Of a DNA stretch of 14,622 nucleotides, positions 6,729 through 13,628 are shown piece after piece. The notes below the pieces were generated by a model, which was not told the origin of the DNA, ran no database searches, and saw only the letters and a list, made by a program, of their open reading frames with translations. The stretch's first letter is position 1. The number at the start of each line of letters is the position of its first letter. The translations under genes were made by a program, and so were the position numbers. Source of the stretch: Acidobacteriaceae bacterium (GTDB lineage: Bacteria > Acidobacteriota > Vicinamibacteria > Vicinamibacterales > CAVVIG01); assembly GCA_031274845.1 (NCBI GenBank), contig JAISPN010000315.1, forward strand, positions 1 through 14,622, given 5' to 3'.

Positions 6729-9389
6729 TCACGAGTGGCCGAGGCTGATTAAGTTGGCAAAGAGCTGATACGCACCGTCGACGCCGGCGGGCAGTTGACG
6801 CCAGAGTCCAAGGCCGACGTACACCCAGTGGCCGCGTCCAAACTCGGCGGCGACCAGGCCGCCATGTTTCGCGCCGCGGTTGTTGGGAAACGGTTCGTCA
6901 ATCGAAAGCAGCTCCCGGTAGCGGGCATCGTGATCCGACAGGAAATACAACCCGCGCTCCTGCACCCAGTGCTGCCACGTCGCATCGGTGATGCGGTTTG
7001 GCGCGGTGAAGAGCGGATCGGCAGGCGTCAGGACGGTGACCGGCGCGAATTCGTCGGTGACGCGATCCGCGGTCACGCGCGCGGGATACGGTCCATACTG
7101 CGCGGCGTTGAACTCGAATTTGTTGTACTGCACGATGAGCGTGCCGCCGTTATTCACGTAGTCGAGCAGGCGGCTGTTGTTGGCGCGCAGATCGGCGCGG
7201 CGTTCGTAGGCGCGCACGCCAGTGACGATGGTGCTGAACTTTGACAGATCGCCCCACGCCAAATCGTCGGCGCTCAGGAACACCGGCGTGATTCCGAGTT
7301 GCTCAAGCGCCTGCGGCACCTGATCGCCCACGCCCATGATGTAGCCGACGGTCAGCTTCGGCGCGACACGGACATCGAGCGGCTTCAGTGTCACGGCCGC
7401 TGTCGCGTAGATGTGTTGCCGATGGATGTGCGGATATTCAATCACCTGAAAGCCGCGATCGAAGGCCGTTCCGTCCAAGGTCGCCGTCGCGCGCAACCGG
7501 CTGTCGCCCGACGCGTTCGCGGGCGCGCGCACGCTGAAGCGGACGGTCCGCGATTCGTCTTCGCGCGTAAACGTCACCGTCTGCTGCGGCGGAGTAACCG
7601 TCCACCCTTGCGGCACATCGGCACGCACGGTGCTCGTCCGGCCGCCCTTCGCGTTGTTGACGACGGTGACGCGGATCTCGCGGTCCACCGGTTCCTTTGG
7701 AAAGACCGCCACGTCGGGTGACACCGCGACGGAAAGCGCCGGCACGACGAGCAGTTCCGAACGCTTCTCGCCGCCGAAGATGTCGCCCTGATAGCGATAC
7801 TCGATCGGCAGCGTCTCGACGATCTCTTCAGTGCCGCCGACGGTAAGCGTCAGGCTCGCGTAGAACTCCGTGGGCCGATACGGCAGACCGAACGGCGCAT
7901 CGGCATCGAAGGTGTAGCGTCCCGCCTCGCCAGCGCGATGCCAGTACGGTTCGCTGATGCGCGCGCGCGACGGAATGGACGCGGCCACCGCGCACTGGCC
8001 CACCTGACTCGACTTCAACTGCGACAACGACAGCGTGCACGGTTCGTTGCCGTCGAATCCTTTGAGCGCAACTGACTTGACGGCGACATCCGCGGCGCCG
8101 CGGTTTGCCACAATCATCGACAGGCGCACCGGCTGACCCGGCACCACCACGCCGTCATCCGCCAACGCCTCGATGCGGATGCCGCCCGCGAGCAGAATCG
8201 CCTGCTGAAACTCCTGCTCCTTCAGACTCAGGCGGCCATCGATCTCGGCGCGCGCGTCCTCAGCAAGCGCGAGCTGACGAAGTTGATTCCGCAACGCGCG
8301 CACGGCGTGCAGGCCGCTCTGGAGCGGCGGCAACGTCGCGGCATCGGTCTCGGCATCAAACCGCCGCTCAGCGTTCTGCACCGCCGTCGCGATGGCAGAG
8401 AGTCCGTCGCGCAGCTCCTGCGGCGGACGCGCGCCCGCAAACTGCGCCAGACCGGCAATCGATGTGTCGATGCCGTCGAAGAGTGATTTCTCCCCCGTGC
8501 GCGGCGCGCCGGTGAGTGTCGATTCCACGAGGTCATAGCGCGCCACCGATCGCGAACCGGGGAGCGACAGCAACTGCGCCATCCCCTGACACTTGTGCAT
8601 GCTGCGCGCTTCGGTGCCGATCTCCGTGTAGGTTTTCCCTAACAGCGGGTCGTAGCCGGTGAGATCGATGGTGAGCGCGCGCGCGTCAGATGAGCCCGCG
8701 GGCGCGCGCGGATCGCCGAATTGCTCGGTGAAGTAGAACTTCTTCGGCTGCCAGGGGCGAAGCCCCGCGGCAATCTGCTCGGGATATTTCGTCGCGTCGC
8801 CCGCGGCGAGAAACGCCTCGCGCGCGAGGATGGCCGACGCCTCGTGATGTTGACCGCCGCCGTCGCCAGTGGGCGTCAGCCCCACCATGACGTCGGGACG
8901 GATCGTGCGGATGAGCCGCACGTAGTCGCCGACGATCTCGTCGTGGCCCCACTTCTCGAACGTTTCCTCGACGCTGAACGAGAAGCCAAAATCGACCGCG
9001 CGCGTGAAGTACTGCTCCGCGCCGTCGAAACGATGAATGGCCGCGAGCTCTTCGGTGCGAAGGATGCCGAGCGCTTCGAAGAGTTCCGGGCCGATTTCGT
9101 TCTGGCCGCCGTTGCCGCGCGTGGCGGTTGCCAGCGTCGTGCGATAGCCCTGCCCGCGATTGAGCATCACCAGCAGCGCGTTGTTCTCATCGTCGGGATG
9201 CGCCGTCGCCATCATGAACACACCGGCGTTACCGAGATGCCGCAGCGCCAGACCGAGCGCGACGTGACCATCGAGCGAGTCGATCGGCACGACACGCATC
9301 TGCGCCTTCGGCGAGACGAGCCCCGCGCCGACGGTGACGAGCACCACCGCAAGCGCTCGTATCAGGCTGCCTCTCATTGCTCGCATCAT
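6729..9389 (-). CDS. Large secreted PIG-L/LmbE-family deacetylase-like protein with beta-sandwich and GATase1-like C-terminal domains
   Basis: An 886-residue protein, several times longer than a plain LmbE enzyme. Residues 1-30 form a signal peptide (charged MMRAMRG, hydrophobic core, ending near SPKAQ), so it should act outside the cytoplasm. Residues about 55-225 are a PIG-L domain: AHPDDE (63-68) gives the zinc ligands H64 and D67 and the catalytic D66, RGNGGQNEIG (91-100) is a substrate-loop motif, and GGGQHHEAS (177-185) supplies the third ligand, probably H182. This family hydrolyses N-acyl bonds on amino sugars. A helical linker (about 330-400) leads to beta-sandwich regions (about 405-520 and 550-655), the second resembling NEW3-type Ig-like domains (PQGWTVTPPQQTVTF). 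Residues about 675-886 form a Rossmann-like domain (VGYIMGVGDQVP, LLDYVNNGGTLIVQYN, FGRGHWVYVGLGLWRQLP) similar to class I glutamine amidotransferase-like folds. AAGGAG 8 bases upstream decides the start. Its substrate is unknown. It lies between bshA and the pump genes. Confidence 0.88.
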   Translation of the reverse strand: MMRAMRGSLIRALAVVLVTVGAGLVSPKAQMRVVPIDSLDGHVALGLALRHLGNAGVFMMATAHPDDENNALLVMLNRGQGYRTTLATATRGNGGQNEIGPELFEALGILRTEELAAIHRFDGAEQYFTRAVDFGFSFSVEETFEKWGHDEIVGDYVRLIRTIRPDVMVGLTPTGDGGGQHHEASAILAREAFLAAGDATKYPEQIAAGLRPWQPKKFYFTEQFGDPRAPAGSSDARALTIDLTGYDPLLGKTYTEIGTEARSMHKCQGMAQLLSLPGSRSVARYDLVESTLTGAPRTGEKSLFDGIDTSIAGLAQFAGARPPQELRDGLSAIATAVQNAERRFDAETDAATLPPLQSGLHAVRALRNQLRQLALAEDARAEIDGRLSLKEQEFQQAILLAGGIRIEALADDGVVVPGQPVRLSMIVANRGAADVAVKSVALKGFDGNEPCTLSLSQLKSSQVGQCAVAASIPSRARISEPYWHRAGEAGRYTFDADAPFGLPYRPTEFYASLTLTVGGTEEIVETLPIEYRYQGDIFGGEKRSELLVVPALSVAVSPDVAVFPKEPVDREIRVTVVNNAKGGRTSTVRADVPQGWTVTPPQQTVTFTREDESRTVRFSVRAPANASGDSRLRATATLDGTAFDRGFQVIEYPHIHRQHIYATAAVTLKPLDVRVAPKLTVGYIMGVGDQVPQALEQLGITPVFLSADDLAWGDLSKFSTIVTGVRAYERRADLRANNSRLLDYVNNGGTLIVQYNKFEFNAAQYGPYPARVTADRVTDEFAPVTVLTPADPLFTAPNRITDATWQHWVQERGLYFLSDHDARYRELLSIDEPFPNNRGAKHGGLVAAEFGRGHWVYVGLGLWRQLPAGVDGAYQLFANLISLGHS

Positions 9390-9397
9390 TGCTCCGA

Positions 9398-9403
9398 CTC
9401 CTT
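9398..9403 (-). promoter_or_regulatory. Ribosome binding site of the large PIG-L gene
   Basis: AAGGAG on the minus strand, 8 bases before the ATG at 9389. It is the strongest Shine-Dalgarno sequence in the run and excludes the longer in-frame start at 9491, which would overlap bshA. Confidence 0.7.
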
Positions 9404-9423
9404 CCCGAGATGTTGATGTCGAT

Positions 9424-10575
9424 TTAGCGCAGCGACGCGGCTGGTGCGGCAAGCACTTCTTCGTAGTACGCCTCGTAGCGCGGAACGACAATCGTATCTT
9501 TGAAACGCTCTTCGGCCGTCTGCCGCGCCGCGGCGGATGCGGCCCGGTACAGCGCGGCGTCGGTCAGCAACCTGCACACCGACTCCGCCATCGCGGCGAG
9601 ATCGTCCGGCGGGTGCAGAAAGCCCGACACGCCGTCATCGACGAGCTCGGACAATCCACCGACGCGCGAGGCGACCACCGGCAGCGCGCACGCCATCGCT
9701 TCGAGCGCGGCGAGGCCGAAGCTTTCCTGCGCCGACGGCAAGAGAAACACATCGGACGCCGAAAGTAGTGGCACCAGTCGATCGTGTTCGCCGAGAAACA
9801 CCACGCGATCGGCAATCCCGAGCGCTCGGGCGAGATCGATGGCGTGCGACTGATCGGGGCCATCGCCAACGAGCAGCAACTTCGCCGGCACGCGCGAGAC
9901 GACACTTGCAAAGATCTCGACGGCGGCCATCACGCGCTTCACCGGCCGGAAGTTCGACACATGAATCACGAGCTTCTCGCCCTTTGACGCCAACTGACAG
10001 CGCAGCGCGTCGGCGTTGACGCGCCGGTGCTTCTCGACGTCGATGAAGTTGGGAATCACCCGGATATCACGGTGAACGCCCAACTCTCTCGTCGTGTCCG
10101 CCTTCAAGCTTTCCGACACCGTCGTGACGCCGTCCGACTGCTCGATGCTGAACGCCACGATCTGTTTGTACGACGCATCGCCGCCAAGCAGCGTGATGTC
10201 GGTGCCGTGCAGCGTCGTGATAATTTTTGGCACGCCGCCTTCTGGCGACGCCGCGAGAATCTGCCGGGCAAGATACGCCGCCGTCGCGTGCGGAATCGCG
10301 TAGTGCGCGTGAACGATGTCGAGACGTTCGTCTCTGGCGACGTGGACGATCTTGTTGGCGAGCGACAGCAGATATTGCGGCTCACGGAACAGCGGATAGC
10401 TGGGCGGCTCGACGCGATGAAACGACAAGCCGGGCAAGTAGTCGCCAAGACGCACCGGCGTATCGCTGCTCAAGATGTGGATGCGATGCCCGCGCCGCGC
10501 CAACTGCTTCGCCAGCTCGGTTGCGACAATGCCGCTGCCGCCAATCGAGGCGTAACAGACGATCCCGATGTTCAC
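9424..10575 (-). CDS. bshA: N-acetyl-alpha-D-glucosaminyl L-malate synthase BshA (bacillithiol biosynthesis)
   Basis: A 383-residue GT4 glycosyltransferase that catalyses the first step of bacillithiol synthesis, joining GlcNAc from UDP-GlcNAc to L-malate in the cytoplasm. The BshA hallmarks are all present: IGGSGIVATELAK (11-23) with the glycine-rich donor loop, HAHYAIPHA (89-97), TLHGTDITLLGGD (121-133), SNFRPVKR (207-214) and the GT4 E-x7-E motif ESFGLAALE (284-292) that binds the nucleotide sugar. The length is normal for BshA. The start codon is GTG (10573-10575), overlapping the bshB1 stop as GTGA, so the two enzymes of consecutive steps are translationally coupled. No strong ribosome binding site is seen. 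The stop is TAA, 34 bp before the PIG-L gene. Confidence is high because the HYAIPHA and LHGTDIT motifs distinguish BshA from other GT4 enzymes such as MshA. Confidence 0.95.
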   Translation of the reverse strand: MNIGIVCYASIGGSGIVATELAKQLARRGHRIHILSSDTPVRLGDYLPGLSFHRVEPPSYPLFREPQYLLSLANKIVHVARDERLDIVHAHYAIPHATAAYLARQILAASPEGGVPKIITTLHGTDITLLGGDASYKQIVAFSIEQSDGVTTVSESLKADTTRELGVHRDIRVIPNFIDVEKHRRVNADALRCQLASKGEKLVIHVSNFRPVKRVMAAVEIFASVVSRVPAKLLLVGDGPDQSHAIDLARALGIADRVVFLGEHDRLVPLLSASDVFLLPSAQESFGLAALEAMACALPVVASRVGGLSELVDDGVSGFLHPPDDLAAMAESVCRLLTDAALYRAASAAARQTAEERFKDTIVVPRYEAYYEEVLAAPAASLR

Positions 10576-11276
10576 GGCACCCGCTTCATGAGCGACGAGC
10601 GGACGATCGGCTCGCGCACGACAAAGCCCTCCGCGCGGCGCACGCCGGCGAGGGCGCCAAACTGCGCGTCACGGCTGTCGATTAACTGACGGAAGAGCGG
10701 CGTGTTCAGCCGCGTCGCCACCGTCGCGGTATCGGGCGGACGGAACTGCGTGACGTGGCAATCGATGGCGGCGTTTTTCTGCTCGACCGTCCCGGAGATG
10801 TCGACGACAAACGACGGCGCGACGCTGTCGTTGATGAAGTAGTAGCAGACCCAGTCCACCGCCCACGCGTCTCCGCCGTCCGAGGCGTAGCGCCGCAATC
10901 TGGCGTTGAAACAGGCTTCGGTCAGCAGCTCGCTCGCCGCGCCATGATCCGGATGGCGATCCGCCCAGTACGGCACCGCCACGACACGCGGACGGTGACG
11001 GCGGATGAAGGCGACCGCCTGATCGAGGTGCGCGGGATCTTTACCGATGCGACGGTCCGGCCACCGCAGGTTCTCGCGCCACGCCGCGCCGAGAACGACG
11101 CGCGCCGCCTCGGATTCGGCAAGGCGTTCGTCGACCGTGCCGTTGCTCCCCATTTCGCCCGCGGTGAGATCGCAGAGTCCCACGCGCGCGCCACGCGCGG
11201 TTTCGCGAGCGATGGTGCCGCCAAGTCCAATCTCGAGATCGTCAGGATGCGGACCGAAGACGAGCAGATCGATCAT
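10572..11276 (-). CDS. bshB1: Bacillithiol biosynthesis deacetylase BshB1
   Basis: A 234-residue cytoplasmic zinc deacetylase of the PIG-L/LmbE family. It removes the acetyl group from GlcNAc-malate to give GlcN-malate, the second step of bacillithiol synthesis. The metal and catalytic motif GPHPDDLEI is at 8-16 (H10, D12, D13) and the third ligand lies in DRHPDH (106-111). The substrate-loop sequence DLTAGEMGSNGT (36-47) has the SNGT form I associate with BshB1, and YYFINDSVAPSFVVDIS (145-161) also fits BshB1 better than general LmbE proteins. The length is typical. It starts at ATG 11276, overlapping the stop of the FAD oxidoreductase as ATGA, and ends inside the bshA start as GTGA. The final step enzyme, BshC, is not encoded in this window. 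Confidence 0.94.
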   Translation of the reverse strand: MIDLLVFGPHPDDLEIGLGGTIARETARGARVGLCDLTAGEMGSNGTVDERLAESEAARVVLGAAWRENLRWPDRRIGKDPAHLDQAVAFIRRHRPRVVAVPYWADRHPDHGAASELLTEACFNARLRRYASDGGDAWAVDWVCYYFINDSVAPSFVVDISGTVEQKNAAIDCHVTQFRPPDTATVATRLNTPLFRQLIDSRDAQFGALAGVRRAEGFVVREPIVRSSLMKRVP

Positions 11277-12493
11277 CGATTGAACCCAAAGGTGTCGTCG
11301 AGCGGCGTCGCGTCACCCAGATGATGCCGCAGCAACAGACGGCTCGCGAGGTACGCGCCGGCGAGACCATGACTTGAATCGCCAAACGCAAAGAGATGAT
11401 GCGGGAAGTTTCTGTGCGCGCCAATGTACGGCAGCCGCTCCGCCGTTTCGCCATACGCGGCGTCCCATCCATACGACGGCATGATGCCGGAGATCTCCGG
11501 ATAGAGCGTCGACAGCTCGTACATCAACTGCCCCGTGCGCTGCACCAGCGTCTTCTCGCGCAGACGCGAAGGCACCGCGTCGCTATCCGCGCCCGCGACG
11601 AGCAATCGATCGTCGTCAACCCAGCGGATGACGTGCGGCGGCGTGGCCAGATCGGTGATGACGCCGCCAGGACGGCCAAGGCGGCTGCGAATCTTCGCAG
11701 GCACTGGATCTGTGAGCGCGAAGAAGCGGTGTTTGAACCAGACGTGACGGATGAGCGCTTTTGAGAGCAGCGTCGGCACGCCGGTCGCGACAATCACACG
11801 CGGCGTCCGGATCGATCCGATGGCGGTCTTTACATCGGCGTACGTGCGCGTGAAGGTCACCTTCTCCACGGGCGATTTTTCGCACAGGCGCACGCCGCGC
11901 TTCTCGGCGGCGGCGGCAATGCCGATGGTGGCGCGATACGGATCGACGAACGCGCCACCTTGAATCCGCAGCGCCGCATCCACGGAAAGCCCGGCAGCGG
12001 CCGTGCCCGCGCGCGCGGTCAGGAGCGACGCATCGAGGTCCGCGCCTTTCCGATGTTTGTGCTCCCGCGTGAGCGCCACCGTCTCTTCAGCTGACGTCGC
12101 CAGGTGCAACGTGTCCGCGTCAGCGAGCTGGCACTTGATCTCAAGCCGTCGCAGCAGCGCTGAGAAATCGAGCGCGGCGCGGCGCCACGATTGCCAGGCG
12201 TATCGCGCGGCGCGCAGCCCCATCTGTTTTTCGATCTCGGCAAAGCGCGGTCCCGGCTCGGTCCCGATCCATCCCATCGACATCGCGGTCGCGCCGCGTC
12301 CGATGCGTTCGGCTTCGAGCAGCGTCACCTTCACGCCTGCTTGCGCGAAGGCGTATGCGGTCAGGCATCCGGTCAGCCCGCCACCGATGATGACGGCATC
12401 CGTGGATGTCGCGCCGCGGTACCTGGCATACGCGGGCACGCGCGATTTGGGACAGTTGTCGATCCAGGGCGAGCGCCCGTAGCGGGTCGGCAT
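11273..12493 (-). CDS. FAD-dependent oxidoreductase, DAO family, of unknown substrate
   Basis: A 406-residue flavoprotein. The N-terminus (GRSPWIDNCPKSRVPAYARY) precedes the dinucleotide-binding fold VIIGGGLTG (34-42), whose acidic end-of-strand residue is E60 in VTLLEAERIGRGATA. The middle part and the C-terminal GDSSHGLAGAYLASRLLL match the D-amino acid/glycine oxidase (DAO) fold, in which FAD accepts electrons from an amine or alpha-carbon. There is only one nucleotide-binding motif, so it is not a two-dinucleotide reductase such as the bacillithiol disulfide reductase YpdA. The ATG at 12493 lies 13 bp after the ada stop without a clear ribosome binding site; the stop overlaps bshB1 as ATGA. 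Coupling to bshB1 suggests related use, but no specific reaction can be named. Alternatives are a glycine/sarcosine oxidase-like or a gamma-glutamylputrescine oxidase-like enzyme. Confidence 0.87.
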   Translation of the reverse strand: MPTRYGRSPWIDNCPKSRVPAYARYRGATSTDAVIIGGGLTGCLTAYAFAQAGVKVTLLEAERIGRGATAMSMGWIGTEPGPRFAEIEKQMGLRAARYAWQSWRRAALDFSALLRRLEIKCQLADADTLHLATSAEETVALTREHKHRKGADLDASLLTARAGTAAAGLSVDAALRIQGGAFVDPYRATIGIAAAAEKRGVRLCEKSPVEKVTFTRTYADVKTAIGSIRTPRVIVATGVPTLLSKALIRHVWFKHRFFALTDPVPAKIRSRLGRPGGVITDLATPPHVIRWVDDDRLLVAGADSDAVPSRLREKTLVQRTGQLMYELSTLYPEISGIMPSYGWDAAYGETAERLPYIGAHRNFPHHLFAFGDSSHGLAGAYLASRLLLRHHLGDATPLDDTFGFNR

Positions 12494-12506
12494 CTACCCG
12501 GGCATT

Positions 12507-13547
12507 CTACTCATGTTTCCGCGCTTCAGCGTCGACGAGCGCCTGCTTGCGCGACGCTCCCCAGCGATAGCCGCCAACGCCGCCCGCCTGAGGTACCACC
12601 CGGTGACACGGAATGGCCACCGCAACCCGGTTCGTGGCGCAGGCGCGAGCCACGGCGCGCGAGGCGGACGGCTGCCCGATGGCCACGGCGACCTCTCGAT
12701 ACGTGCGCGTCTCGCCACGCGGAATCTTTATCAGCGCGTCCCACACACGCCACTGGAACATCGTCGCTTGCACATCGAGCGGCAGGGCGACCCTTGGCGC
12801 GGCGCCGGTCATACGGCGCACGATCTCGCGTGCCCAGCCGTTCAGTCCCGTCGTACGTCGCGTGAGCGTCGCACGCGGATATTCGCGGACGAGCTCCTGT
12901 TCGAGCGCGGCATCCTCGTCGCCCATTGCGACGGCGCAGAGACCGTCGGATGTCCCGGCGACAAGCACGCGGCCACGAGCGCTGTCGACAATCGTGTACT
13001 CGATGTGCATCCCCGCTCCGCCTTTCTGATAAATCGCCGCGCGCATGCCGAGACGCCGCGCGTGCTGCTCGTAGAAGCGGCTACTGGAACTGTAGCCCGC
13101 ATTTGCCAGCGCCGCGGTCACTCCGTCGCCACCGCGCAGGCCACGCTTCAGCTTGCCAAGACGCCGCGCCGCCAGAAACTCACGCGGTGTGACGCCGACA
13201 AGTGCCTTGAACTTGCGCTGCAGATGGTACGGACTGCCGCCAACGCGCGAGGCAAGCGCGGCCAGCGGCAGATGTCCCTCGGCCGCCGCGAGGTACGCGC
13301 ACGCGCGTTGAATCTTCCCGGTCCACGGATCGACAGGCGGCTCGTCGGGCGCGCATCGCTGACAGCTTCGAAATCCGGCGCGGCGCGCCTCGGACGGTGA
13401 ATCAAAAAACAGCACGTTCCGCCGATGCGGACGCCGGCTCGGACAGGCTGGCCGGCAATAGATGCCTGTCGTCTTGACGGCGTACACGAACTGACCGTCG
13501 GCGCTTCTGTCTCGCGCAAGGACGGCCTGCCATCGGTCGCTGGGCAT
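12507..13547 (-). CDS. ada: Bifunctional methylation sensor/repair protein Ada (phosphotriester and O6-methylguanine methyltransferase, AraC-type regulator)
   Basis: A 346-residue full-length Ada with all domains in the usual order. The N-terminal methyl-phosphotriester domain has the zinc cysteines C31, C35, C62 and C65 (YCRPACPSRRPHRRNV and SCQRC); by comparison with E. coli Ada, C31 is expected to take the methyl group and turn the protein into an activator. An AraC-type helix-turn-helix region follows (about 80-175, SPYHLQRKFKALVGVTPREF). A ribonuclease-like domain spans about 181-255. The methyltransferase domain (about 260-340) has the acceptor cysteine C314 in AIPCHRV. I chose ATG 13547 because the typical start 'RWQAVLARD' follows at once; the longer frame to 13787 would run through the divergent gene. 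No ribosome binding site precedes this ATG, and a TACAAC hexamer lies 7 bases before it, so a leaderless transcript is possible. It is the first gene of the minus-strand run and shares an 81-bp gap with the panE-like gene. Confidence 0.95.
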   Translation of the reverse strand: MPSDRWQAVLARDRSADGQFVYAVKTTGIYCRPACPSRRPHRRNVLFFDSPSEARRAGFRSCQRCAPDEPPVDPWTGKIQRACAYLAAAEGHLPLAALASRVGGSPYHLQRKFKALVGVTPREFLAARRLGKLKRGLRGGDGVTAALANAGYSSSSRFYEQHARRLGMRAAIYQKGGAGMHIEYTIVDSARGRVLVAGTSDGLCAVAMGDEDAALEQELVREYPRATLTRRTTGLNGWAREIVRRMTGAAPRVALPLDVQATMFQWRVWDALIKIPRGETRTYREVAVAIGQPSASRAVARACATNRVAVAIPCHRVVPQAGGVGGYRWGASRKQALVDAEARKHE

Positions 13548-13554
13548 ACGTGTT

Positions 13555-13560
13555 GTTGTA
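13555..13560 (-). promoter_or_regulatory. Possible -10 element of ada
   Basis: TACAAC on the minus strand, with 7 bases between it and the ada ATG. If used, transcription would start at or beside the A of ATG. No good -35 hexamer is found 15-18 bases upstream, which would fit an activator-dependent promoter but also makes the call weak. Confidence 0.3.
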
Positions 13561-13561
13561 C

Positions 13562-13569
13562 TGCGCTTT
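13562..13569 (-). promoter_or_regulatory. AAAGCGCA, match to the octamer described in E. coli Ada-regulated promoters
   Basis: The minus strand reads AAAGCGCA, 14 bases before the ada ATG. As I recall, this octamer was named the Ada box in early E. coli work. Its position directly upstream of the possible -10 is closer to the gene than in E. coli, so it may be coincidence or part of a larger site with the element at 13593-13605. Confidence 0.3.
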
Positions 13570-13592
13570 ACGGACGAATCGCTATCCGATCC

Positions 13593-13605
13593 TTGCGATC
13601 GAATT
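13593..13605 (-). promoter_or_regulatory. Candidate Ada operator, AAT-N6-GCAA
   Basis: The minus strand reads AATTCGATCGCAA, an exact fit to the A box (AAT), six bases, B box (GCAA) arrangement that I recall for methylated Ada in E. coli. If ada transcription starts at its ATG, this site covers about -58 to -46, just upstream of the -35 region, which is where methylated Ada binds at the E. coli ada promoter. Autoregulation is inferred. Confidence 0.4.
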
Positions 13606-13612
13606 CCGGGAT

Positions 13613-13617
13613 GGAGG
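13613..13617 (+). promoter_or_regulatory. Ribosome binding site of the panE-like gene
   Basis: GGAGG, 11 bases before the ATG at 13629. It lies just inside the alternative in-frame start at 13611, so it supports the shorter protein. Confidence 0.5.
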
Positions 13618-13628
13618 ACGATGCGCGT

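Noticed and set aside
11273..12493. FAD oxidoreductase as the bacillithiol disulfide reductase YpdA
   Set aside because: It has a single dinucleotide-binding motif and a DAO-type C-terminus, with no NADPH-binding motif.
12513..13400. Plus-strand open frame of 295 codons antisense to ada
   Set aside because: No recognisable motif and a shadow-like composition; ada on the opposite strand is complete.
13425..13628. N-terminal extension of the panE-like gene
   Set aside because: It runs antisense through ada, whereas the Rossmann motif of the family begins within the first dozen residues after 13629.
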